A stretch of DNA of 64,000 bases from Marinimicrobium sp050113635 (GTDB lineage Bacteria; Pseudomonadota; Gammaproteobacteria; Pseudomonadales; Cellvibrionaceae), in NCBI RefSeq assembly GCF_050113635.1, contig NZ_JBNJLT010000001.1, positions 620,001 to 684,000 of the forward strand, written 5' to 3'. Each line of letters starts with the position of its first letter. Position 1 is the stretch's first letter. Shown here piece by piece: positions 26,379-35,363 of the stretch. The position numbers and the translations under genes were made by a program. The notes beneath the pieces are model-generated. The model did no database searches and had not been told where the DNA came from. It was given only the letters and a program-made list of their open reading frames with translations.

Positions 26379-29120
26379 TCAGAAGGAATAACGAGCCCCC
26401 AAGGCAAAGTTGCGACTATAAAGTGTGCTGACGTGCGAGTGCAGATAACTATTGCCATAGCGCTCCTGCATCATTTCTATTAATGGCGTCTTCGCGCCAG
26501 ATATAGGACAAGCGGGCATCAAAGGTCGGGCGCTCGTAAGCCAATGTCACGCTGTATGAGGAATCGGATACCCCGAAAAATGGCTCCGTTCGCGTATCCA
26601 CCTGATTCGCCTGCTCATCCGGCACAGGGATGTCCTGTTCCGAATCCAGGAAAGTCGCGCTGGCAACCATGCCCAACCCATCCAGAGCCGCCGGTAAATT
26701 CTCCGGGAAATACGTCAGGCCCAACTCTGCCCCCCTCAAAACGCCATTCGACGCATTTTCAGGACGATCCAGAATAAACGTATCGACATTCACACCTTCC
26801 ACGTCCGCCTGAATGGAGCTTCGGAACGGAATGACCAACCCTTCCACCTTGCGCTCAAACAACGTGACATAGGTGTAACTCGCGTCGCCAAAATACCACT
26901 CCAGCGACAAGTCCAGATTTTCTGAGGTAGTGGGTTTCAGGTTTTCATTGCCACCACTGGCCGTGCCGTACCCAACATTACTCAGGTCACTGTTGTACGT
27001 AATGGTGGGGTTGAGATCGTTAAAGCCCGGCATACGAAGGGCTTCTGAGTAGGAAAAGCGCACCAGCCAATCATCAGTAAGATGATACCGAAGCTGGGCA
27101 CTGGGAAGAAATTCAGACGTCGTCGTCTCGCCTTCGCTCGCCATTCCGGACTGCTGGTCGTAGAACACGGTTTCAGTTAACACATCCACATAACGCCCAC
27201 CGACTTCACCGTCCAGCGTGCGGCCCATCAAGTCAGCTTCAAACCTTACTTTGGCATAAAGCGCGGCGTTCCGCTCATCCGCTTCGAATGTTTTACGGAA
27301 TTGCGGGTTTAGCTCCATATTATAGAGTTCGCGGAACAGCTCACGATTGGCGGACACATAGCTGCTGTCCGCCGACATCCAGCCACGCGGCACGTTGGCA
27401 TGCCCCTCCAGATATCCCTCGTTAATTTTTTGCAACCCATCGTAAGTCGAGAAGTCACACGCCGGCGTGTAACCTTCCGTTGGCTGACGGGCTTCACACC
27501 CCATCTCCTCCGAGTCCTGATCGCGTCGGGATATGCTTGCGTCCCGGTCATCCCAGCGAACGCCGAATTCGATCTTTGGAAACAGGTCGCTCTGGGTCCA
27601 GTATTCCGCATCGGCGGTAAACGTCACACCCGAGCCGGTTTCCTCATCGGCGTTGTCGTAGATCGCCCCCATGGTGTATAGCGAGGGGTCCGTCAGGTTG
27701 GATTCATCGACATCGGGTGTTTCGGGATTGTCCGCAAATGTTAAACCGGGCACGCCGTCAAAATTAGTGGTCGCCTGCCAATGTTGATCATTCGCCCGCA
27801 TCCCGAAGAACTCACGCTCATAATCGCTCTCCTGGTAGACCAGCTCCGAGCGCACATCAAAATTCTCCGAAAGATTCCATTCGCCACCGAGCGCGTATAC
27901 ATAGCTGTTGCTTTTGGTTTCGGTGAAGTCGCCACTGGTAAACACATCCGTGTTACGCACCATTCTCTCACGAACCACGTTGGTCCCTGGGTACAGCTCA
28001 TAGGTATCTTCCACATTCTCTGAAATGTCGCTCAGCGATTCCCAGCCATCTACAAACGCGAAGTACATTAAGTTGTGAAGCCGGTTATGAGAACCGTTAT
28101 AGAGCGCTTCAAAGTAGTATTCAGAATCGTCGTTTGGAGAAAACTGCAGCGAGATATTGGCATTCGGCCGCTCACGCTCGCCGGTAAAATCCGGCAGAAT
28201 CAATGCATCGCGTGCCATAACATACTCGGCCGAGCCATCGTTGATATCCAGCGTCGAACCGGCCTCGGTGGGGAGCCCGTTATCCAGCCCTGCCTGCCAG
28301 ATAGGATTCTGGGAAACGCCCGGTCTTGTGGGGTAAATTCGCTGCATGGGCAAATAGCGCTGATCAACGACGTCACCCGTTTCGGGGTCGGTAACGGACG
28401 GATCATTCGGCAGGTCTCTTCCGTTCTTAATGTACGGCAGCTGGGCACCACTGGTGGCGGTTTGATCCCTGTAGCTCGTTTTAGAGTAGGAGAGGTTGAT
28501 CAACGCCCCGAAATCCCCGGTATCGGTTTGCCAGCGGTTGCTCGCCAGCGCGCTGATAACCGGATCGGTTTCATCCACTTCTTCCTGATGAATCATGCGG
28601 CCGGCAACTGAAAAACGGGCTCCGTCAAAATCGAAGGGCGGAACGTTCTAACATCGATGGTGCCGGCAATCCCGTTTTCATACTGGTCCGCTGAACGGCT
28701 TTTACTAACGTCGATACGGGAAACCAGCGTGGATGGGATATCGGCCAGTTCAATCGCGCGGTCCACGGTGCCGTAGATGGTTCGGCCATTCACGGTAGTA
28801 CTGACATCGGACAAACCACGAATCAACACCGTACTGGTTTCACCTTGACCGCGGTCAGTTACCTGAATACCTGAAACACGCTGGAGCGACTCAACAACAT
28901 TATTATCCGGCAGCTTGCCAATGTCCTCGGCAACCACTGAGTCAACAATGCTGTACGACTCCCTTTTGATGTCCGCCGCCTGATTCAAGCTGGCACGAAT
29001 ACCGGTCACCACCACCTCTTCAAGCGTTGGCTGGCTTTGAGCTTGCACCCAGAGCGGCGCACTGGCGAGCATTACGGAGACTGAAACCCCGCAACTTAAC
29101 AAAGAACGTTTAAAGATCAT
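26379..29120 (-). pseudogene. TonB-dependent receptor broken by two frameshifts
   Basis: The first 175 residues (29120 to 28593) give a signal peptide, EEVVVTGIRASLNQAADIKRE and a normal plug with GKLPDNNVVESLQRVSGIQV, then run into a stop after RTFRPSIL. One base appears to be missing near 28636: adding one restores RPFDFDGARFSVAGRM, which joins in frame to the 715-residue rest (28596 to 26449). That part in turn ends early after WREDAINRN. Shifting frame again near 26475 gives ERYGNSYLHSHVSTLYSRN then FALGARYSF, a proper barrel end, with stop at 26379. Everything else of the receptor is intact. Either the gene decayed recently or the assembly has two indels; only resequencing decides. Confidence 0.88.
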
Positions 29121-29540
29121 TATTCTCTCCTGTCGATTAGTCAGGCTTTTCAGGTCCGGTGAGCACTGGCTGCAAACACGTGCTCACCCAAGCAGGTTCG
29201 TGCTGAAAAGCTCATTATTTTTAACGTCGAGCCAAACCATAAAGTAATATAAAAATATAGTAAATAAAAAATGCGTGATTTTCGCCAAAAAAAGCGACAA
29301 CTTCCGGAAAAATTTCGGATTAATACAATTTAGCGTCAAAAAAATACAATTTCCAAAATGGCACTCATGGCGAGAAACGACACAAAAATCACGATCGGCT
29401 ACGACGATCGGCAGGCTTAGGGAGGCTAGAGGAAGAAAGCAGGAAGGAAAGAGAGACGAGGGACAGGCTACGGCATTATTTTGGACAAAAAAAAGCCGCT
29501 GTTAAACAGCGGCCTAAAAGTAGAGCAGAATCTGTTACCG
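29121..29540 (-). promoter_or_regulatory. Intergenic region with receptor promoter and terminator
   Basis: This 420-base stretch holds no convincing gene. The part next to the frameshifted receptor (29215-29300) is AT-rich and is the likely promoter region. A purine-rich plus-strand tract occupies 29418-29464, that is a CU-rich tract on the transcribed strand past the end of the next receptor. The terminator of that receptor is at 29495-29513. Confidence 0.55.
29495..29513 (-). terminator. Intrinsic terminator of the 29541-32627 receptor gene
   Basis: GCCGCTGT and ACAGCGGC pair around a three-base loop, followed on the minus strand by a run of eight T (TTTTTTTTGTCC). It starts 27 bases after the receptor stop. 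Confidence 0.92.
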
Positions 29541-32500
29541 TTAGAACTTATAACGAGCCCCCAGCGCAAACCGTGCATCCAGTTCCTGTGCGAACACCAA
29601 CTGTCTTTCCGTTCTGGCGAACTGGCGATTATCCTCTTCGGTCAGGTTAATCCCCTCAAAGGTTATCTGCAGATTGTCGGTGACGTCATAGGCCACACTG
29701 AGGTCCAGCTGTGCGCGGTCTTCGGTATACGTCGGCGTGCCTCCAGAAATCGAGTTCAGGAACTGGTCGCGCCAGTTATAGGCGAGACGTGCCGACACCC
29801 CATGCTTCTCATACATAAGAATGGCGTTGGCGGTGTCACTCAACCCGACAAGAGCAAACTGATCGACCGTTTGATCGGCGGAGCGGTCAAAATTGACATC
29901 CGAATTCACGGTGGTGTAATTCAACTGAATACCAAACCCGCTGTCCCAGAAAAAGTGTTGAAAGGCCAACTCAATACCGTCAATGTTGGCTTTCCGCCGG
30001 TTGATCGGCTGGTCCACCTGGAAGGTATACAGCGGATCATCAGCGTTCGGAGCGACGTTATAGGCCGCCAGTGTGGCGTCCACAAACGCTTGATTGGCAT
30101 TGCCGCTGCCGCTGGGATCAAAGTTGGCGTTGAACTGCTCCAGAGCGCTTTCCAGACCGAAGTTGTCGATCAACGCCGTCATGGTAAACAGGTTTACGTC
30201 ACTGAGGTTGGCGCCATCAATATTTTGAATCGCCTCCAGCGCCATACCGGAGCGGGTGCCCGGCGCACCCGAGCTAACGTCTCTCAGGCCAAACAGGTTT
30301 TGCTCAACGGTTTCGTTACCGATAAAGTCGTCAATACGCTTCTCGTAGTAACCTGCTGAGAGCATGCTGTCGTCACCAAAATACCACTCGAAACTCACAT
30401 CAAAATTATTGGATCGCAAGGGCGTCAAGTTTGGATTCTGGGCACTGCCACCGGGAAACTCATTATCTAACGCGGTAGGTCTTCCAGGATTTCCCGCGCT
30501 CTGGCGTGACGTCAAGTTGCTAAACTGCGGCCGGCCAATAGTTTGACTAAAGGACACACGCCCAACCAACTTGTCGGTAATGTCAATCGACAAGTCTGCA
30601 TTGGGCAAGAGATTGTCATAGCGATTGGTGACGGTAAAGTTCTGGGTTCCACCCGCGCCCAACTCCTGCAGGAAGTCATTATCGGACGTCCAGATAATTC
30701 GCTGAGGTATACCGATATTCGACGTGGAGGTCAGGTCCGTCTCTTCATAGCGCGTGCCTAATGTCAATCGGGCGGGGCGGTTTGCCAGCTCACCTTCCAA
30801 CTGAAACAGGAAGTACGCGGCGAATATGTCTTCCTCAATGAGGTCCGAGGTATTACTCGCTGGCTCCAGGTTGCCATACTGTGGACCGACCGCATCCAGC
30901 AGCGCTAACGCATTACCGATAAATGACACACGCGAACTGTCGGAGGCGCCCGATGGGAAGTCATCGAACTGACAGGTTAAACAGAACGTATCGACCAAGC
31001 CGGCGGGGATATCACCCGGATTGCTAACGCCAAAGCCACCCAGTGTGAGCGTGTCGTTGAAGTTGGTTTGTGTGGTTTCAGTTTCCAAATAGTTAATGCC
31101 AAACTGCACTCTGGAGTTATCCGAAAAGGTCCACTCACCATCAAAGGAGAACTGATCCAGCTCCTGCTTTTGACTGTTCGCAAAAGTGTTGGATACCTGA
31201 GAGCCCAGGTCGCCAACATCCATTCCCCCATTCGGGTTGGTTCCCTCGCGCACACTATCATCCACAATGATATTCTGGACTGGCACCCTACCCCTGTAGT
31301 CCGCCGATTGAGAGGTGACTACAGGCGCTGCAAAGGCGAAATCCACCGCTGTTCGGTTCCCAGGAAGTCCACCCAAGGCTTCAGATTTGCCGGTGTGGAA
31401 ATCCAAACTCAACTCCAACTGATCGTTAACCTGCCAGGCCACATTCACGCCATAGTCTTCCAAACTGTCTTCTATGGCCATCAGTTGCTGTGCGAACTGC
31501 GCATCCTTGACGTTTCCAGTGCCGAGATTTTCTTCCACGAAGATCGCCGTCGGCATAATGTCGCTATCATCAAAAACAACTCGGCTAAAGGGCGTGTTAA
31601 ACCAGTTATTTTGGTTAACTCGCTGCTCTGTTACGTCATTTTCTACATAAAGCGCACTGCCGGTCAGGGTCAGGTTATCAACCGGACGAAACTGCACCGT
31701 CGCGTGAGTATTGATACGTTCACGGGTGAACTCTGAAATCGAATAACCGCTATCTTGCGGGCGCGCGACCAACTGGCTGGAATCGGTCGGCAGGTTTTCG
31801 ATGCGTGTATCAGCGGTGGTTAACGAACCGTTGGAGAATTCATCCGCCGACAGTATTTGCCAGCCATTGACGGTGGCGCTGCGGGCAGCTGAGTCTCGCT
31901 CTTCAAAGGAACCAAACAGCTGTACGCCAAAACGCTCCTCGGAATCGGTCCAACTGATAATGCCATTAATTTCTGGCTTAACCTCATCGCCGGACTCCAC
32001 GCTGGTGTCCATCAGTGCCTGCGCACCCACGCTGACATTCAGCCCGGGATTGTCCAGAGGCTTGAGCGTACTGATATTAACGGTGCCGCCCAGACCTCCA
32101 GAGACCACGTTAGCCTTGCCCGTTTTGTACACTTCCAGGCCAGAGACACCTTCAGAGGAGAGATTCGAGAAATCAAAAGCGCGGCTGCCGCCGCCCGCCG
32201 ACAGCGACTGACGTCCGCCACCGATATTACGGACCTGAGAGACCGGCATTTGGCGACCATTTAATGTCACCATGTTGTTGCCACTGCCGAAACCCCGGAT
32301 GGTGACCTCAGAGCCTTCGCCGTTGACACGGTCAATAGAGACACCGGTGATCCGTTGGAGGGACTCGGCCAGGTTCGTATCGGGGAAGGCACCAATATCT
32401 TCGGCGGAAATCGCATCGACAACACCTGAAGAGTCGCGCTTAATATCCATGGCCCGCTGCAATGAGCTGCGAATGCCGGTGACCACAATCGATTCCAGGG

Positions 32501-32627
32501 AACCTGGATCGCTCGCTTCGGCCTGCTCCTGAGCCTGCACGGCACCGCCGTAGCCAACAGCCAGGATTGAGGATACGGCCGAAACGATGAACTTTTTGCG
32601 AAATCTGATCTTATTATTCAATTGCAT
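29541..32627 (-). CDS. TonB-dependent receptor (Xanthomonas-Caulobacter sugar type)
   Basis: The 1028-residue protein has a long signal peptide (about 33 residues, ending AVQAQ). SIVVTGIRSSLQRAMDIKRD begins the plug, with GAFPDTNLAESLQRITGVSIDR and TIRGFGSGNNMVTLNGRQM. A barrel follows, ending FALGARYKF. One extracellular-loop region near residues 555-565 has CLTC, a possible disulfide or metal pair. It is 265 bases downstream of the heme/FG-GAP gene on the same strand. The AT-rich 32690-32750 region suggests an independent promoter. It would import an oligosaccharide, perhaps arabinose-containing given the neighbouring GH127-ara operon; that substrate is inference. Confidence 0.95.
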   Translation of the reverse strand: MQLNNKIRFRKKFIVSAVSSILAVGYGGAVQAQEQAEASDPGSLESIVVTGIRSSLQRAMDIKRDSSGVVDAISAEDIGAFPDTNLAESLQRITGVSIDRVNGEGSEVTIRGFGSGNNMVTLNGRQMPVSQVRNIGGGRQSLSAGGGSRAFDFSNLSSEGVSGLEVYKTGKANVVSGGLGGTVNISTLKPLDNPGLNVSVGAQALMDTSVESGDEVKPEINGIISWTDSEERFGVQLFGSFEERDSAARSATVNGWQILSADEFSNGSLTTADTRIENLPTDSSQLVARPQDSGYSISEFTRERINTHATVQFRPVDNLTLTGSALYVENDVTEQRVNQNNWFNTPFSRVVFDDSDIMPTAIFVEENLGTGNVKDAQFAQQLMAIEDSLEDYGVNVAWQVNDQLELSLDFHTGKSEALGGLPGNRTAVDFAFAAPVVTSQSADYRGRVPVQNIIVDDSVREGTNPNGGMDVGDLGSQVSNTFANSQKQELDQFSFDGEWTFSDNSRVQFGINYLETETTQTNFNDTLTLGGFGVSNPGDIPAGLVDTFCLTCQFDDFPSGASDSSRVSFIGNALALLDAVGPQYGNLEPASNTSDLIEEDIFAAYFLFQLEGELANRPARLTLGTRYEETDLTSTSNIGIPQRIIWTSDNDFLQELGAGGTQNFTVTNRYDNLLPNADLSIDITDKLVGRVSFSQTIGRPQFSNLTSRQSAGNPGRPTALDNEFPGGSAQNPNLTPLRSNNFDVSFEWYFGDDSMLSAGYYEKRIDDFIGNETVEQNLFGLRDVSSGAPGTRSGMALEAIQNIDGANLSDVNLFTMTALIDNFGLESALEQFNANFDPSGSGNANQAFVDATLAAYNVAPNADDPLYTFQVDQPINRRKANIDGIELAFQHFFWDSGFGIQLNYTTVNSDVNFDRSADQTVDQFALVGLSDTANAILMYEKHGVSARLAYNWRDQFLNSISGGTPTYTEDRAQLDLSVAYDVTDNLQITFEGINLTEEDNRQFARTERQLVFAQELDARFALGARYKF

Positions 32628-32892
32628 AGGATGTCGTTCTCCTGCTTGAGACTGAGCGTGTTTATTGTGTAATTAGCAATACATACCTATCTAATAACAT
32701 GATATGTATATATTAATGTAATATAATTATTAAAAGTAATATAGTCAATCACACTTTATGGGCTTAACTCCTCCCGTGCCATGGAGGCAAGAGAGAGAAG
32801 CGAGGCAGCAGCGTGAGAATACGTAAAGGGGAGCAGAGAACTCTCTGAGGGAAGACCAGAGAGCTACACGCTGAAACGGCTTATGCTCTGAA

Positions 32893-34464
32893 TCAACGTG
32901 TGCCTTCCCGGTTTTTAAAGATCAATATTCGAGGGTTGGCGTCGCTATCCCCCCCATCGGTCGGCTCCGGATAAACCTCAGAATCGGGGTTCGCCCGTGC
33001 CATCACCATGTCCATGCGAAAAGCACCGGTGAGCACATCCAGACGGCCATTACCGGTGATATCCACCAACTCCAAAGGCACCAAGCCCCGAAAGTTGCCA
33101 CTGATGGGCCGAGGCTGAAAACCCTGTCTGCCATCGTTTTCAAACCAAACCAGAGACTGCCTTCGGGGGTCGTCCCAGTAGTTGACCCAACTGCTGGCCA
33201 CCAGATCCAAATCGCCGTCGCCGTCCAGATCCCCAACGGCTACATTCGCTGCGCCGTAGAGCCTGCCCACATCGTGGACGGCGAACTTCAGATCGCCCAG
33301 GTTCTCAACCCATTGCACGCCATGGTAGGGCTTGGGGTCAGACTGGGTGTCAAAGGCATCACCATTGGTAAACACCAGGTCAGGGTCTCCATCCTGATCC
33401 AGATCTGCCACCACCAGGCTGGTCGCCCCAAACAAGGGGTGACCGCCGCTGACAATCGTCATCGGCGCAAACTGGCCTTCGCCCTGGTTGATAAAGGCCA
33501 TCAGGGTTTCATGTTCCTGGGAAATCAACGAAACCAGATCCATTCTGCCATCACCATTGAGATCTACCGGCGTCACATTTAAAGCACCGCTGAGATCACT
33601 TAAATCGTGCTTCCTGAACGTTTCGCCAGGGCGGCTTTCAACCCAGAATACCTCTCCCACATCACCGCCGCCAAATACAGAGACCGCGATATCCAGATGA
33701 CCGTTTCCGTTCAAATCCGCTAATTGAACATCACTCACTCGCCCCAGATTGTGCATCAGGAGTTTTTTGGTAAAGCCGCCCTGCTCGTTTTGCGATAACA
33801 GAAAGATCTTGCCCGCAAGCTTCCCGACGGGCATAAATTCCCCCAAATCGGCTACCAGAATATCCTGACGCCCATTGTTGTTGACATCCGCCACGCTGGC
33901 TTTTATCGGAATATCAATCTGAGCCAGAGGCGTTTCTCTCCACACCGCCGCTTCGCCACCGTCCGTTTCAAGTAAACTCAATTGGCCGGCCTCGCCATCG
34001 CTGACCAAAAAGCTGTGACGCGCCTCGCGCCCCAAATCCACCTTCTGGATATTGAGAATCTGCGGGATTGGGGACGGCTCGCCAACAAGTGCTTCGGCAA
34101 AGCGCATTTTCGGATGGGATTGATCAATATAGGGCAGGCGCTCAAGTTCTTCTGGACTGTTGCCGTAATACAGCGCCTTGATGTGTTTCACCGCTGCCTC
34201 GGGAATATAGGGCTGCCCGGTGCGCTCCTCGGCGAGGTTCACCATGACATCGATCACCGCCGGCCAACTGCTTCTGGGTAATAAAGAGGGATGTGGTACG
34301 GCGTGACAACCGCCACAGTACTGTTTGACCAGGGGAACAATTTGCTCCACCGACAGTTGTTCCTCGCCATCTTGAGCAGGCTCTTGCGCCACTGCGGTGG
34401 AGACGTGTAAGAAGAACCAGGGAACAGTGAGCCCAAGAAGCACTCCTCTTAATACGGACTGCAT
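32893..34464 (-). CDS. Secreted c-type heme and FG-GAP/VCBS repeat protein
   Basis: I place the start at 34464, where GGAG lies seven bases upstream, rather than at 34485; the protein then has 523 residues. A signal peptide ends near AVAQ (26). A single heme-c site CGGCH is at 50-54 in a short helical domain (about 38-110). The rest is an FG-GAP-type propeller with at least six Ca2+-binding-like repeats: ADVNNNGRQDILVADLG, ADLNGNGHLDIAVSVF, VDLNGDGRMDLVSL, ADLDQDGDPDLVFTNGD, GDLDGDGDLDLVASSW and VDITGNGRLDVLTGAF. It is exported to the periplasm or surface. Its function is unknown; electron transfer linked to sugar oxidation or surface binding are possibilities. Confidence 0.85.
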   Translation of the reverse strand: MQSVLRGVLLGLTVPWFFLHVSTAVAQEPAQDGEEQLSVEQIVPLVKQYCGGCHAVPHPSLLPRSSWPAVIDVMVNLAEERTGQPYIPEAAVKHIKALYYGNSPEELERLPYIDQSHPKMRFAEALVGEPSPIPQILNIQKVDLGREARHSFLVSDGEAGQLSLLETDGGEAAVWRETPLAQIDIPIKASVADVNNNGRQDILVADLGEFMPVGKLAGKIFLLSQNEQGGFTKKLLMHNLGRVSDVQLADLNGNGHLDIAVSVFGGGDVGEVFWVESRPGETFRKHDLSDLSGALNVTPVDLNGDGRMDLVSLISQEHETLMAFINQGEGQFAPMTIVSGGHPLFGATSLVVADLDQDGDPDLVFTNGDAFDTQSDPKPYHGVQWVENLGDLKFAVHDVGRLYGAANVAVGDLDGDGDLDLVASSWVNYWDDPRRQSLVWFENDGRQGFQPRPISGNFRGLVPLELVDITGNGRLDVLTGAFRMDMVMARANPDSEVYPEPTDGGDSDANPRILIFKNREGTR

Positions 34465-34605
34465 GTCTTTCTCCGGTATTATCATTCGTCAGGATTACGA
34501 AGGCCGCCGAACCGACTACATTATCAGAAAATCGCGCATCCGGTTGAAACCTCGAGTTTGCAGCCCCACCTCTAATGCACTGGATCTTTGTAGAGGACAA
34601 CTGTC

Positions 34606-35271
34606 ATGAATCGGAATGTGGTAATTACTGGGGCCAACCGTGGTATCGGGCTCTCGTTCGTCAAACGATGCCTATCCCAGGGCGACACGGTCTACGCGAT
34701 ATGTCGACAGGCGTCTGACGCCCTGGCGGACAGCGGCGCTCATATTATTGATGGCGTGGATGTCACCACGACCACCGGCACCGAAAAACTCGCCAAAGCC
34801 TTGCAGGGAGTCTCCATCGACCTGCTTATCAATAACGCAGGCATCCTGCGTAATGAAACCCTCGGGAACATTGATGCCGATAGTATCCGATCCCAATTCG
34901 AGACCAATGCGCTAGCCCCGCTGATGATCACCGACGCGCTGCAACCACAACTGAACAAGGGCGGAAAAGTCGCGCTGATTACCAGCCGCATGGGTTCCAT
35001 TGCGGATAATACCAGCGGCGGACGCTACGGCTATCGCATGTCCAAAGCCGCACTAAACGCCGCCGGCAAATCCCTCGCCGAAGACTTAAAGGGACTAGGT
35101 GTGGCTGTCGCCATTCTCCATCCTGGCCTGGTTGGCACAGAGATGATTGGAGGACATGGAGACATTACGCCCGATGAAGCCGCCCAGCGGTTACTTCAGC
35201 GTATTGATGAGTTGACTCTGGATAACACCGGCACCTTTTGGCACTCCAATGGCGAGGTCTTGCCCTGGTAA
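34606..35271 (+). CDS. Short-chain dehydrogenase/reductase, C-factor-like
   Basis: The 221-residue protein has the cofactor motif TGANRGIGLSF, the structural NNAG motif in LLINNAGIL, a catalytic Ser in ALITSRMGS and Tyr-x3-Lys in YGYRMSKAALN. LHPGLVGTEM follows, as in the CsgA/C-factor-like group of classical SDRs. It should bind NAD(P)(H) in the cytoplasm; the substrate cannot be read from the sequence. It is divergent from the heme/FG-GAP gene. GAGGA lies about 11 bases before the ATG. Confidence 0.92.
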   Translation: MNRNVVITGANRGIGLSFVKRCLSQGDTVYAICRQASDALADSGAHIIDGVDVTTTTGTEKLAKALQGVSIDLLINNAGILRNETLGNIDADSIRSQFETNALAPLMITDALQPQLNKGGKVALITSRMGSIADNTSGGRYGYRMSKAALNAAGKSLAEDLKGLGVAVAILHPGLVGTEMIGGHGDITPDEAAQRLLQRIDELTLDNTGTFWHSNGEVLPW

Positions 35272-35302
35272 GCAACCCGCCACATCGGCGCTCGCTGTAT
35301 CA

Positions 35303-35336
35303 GGTGGAGGAGCGCCATGGCCTCCTCCACCCTTTT
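35303..35336 (+). terminator. Terminator after the SDR gene
   Basis: GGTGGAGGA (35303-35311) pairs with TCCTCCACC (35323-35331) around an 11-base loop and is followed by CTTTTC. It lies between the convergent SDR and GH127 genes and could serve both. Confidence 0.7.
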
Positions 35337-35363
35337 CAACACGGATCAGCGGTTTACCACCGA

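Noticed and set aside
29275..29505. A 76-codon frame upstream of the frameshifted receptor
   Set aside because: It consists of AT-rich promoter sequence followed by a purine tract and overlaps a terminator.
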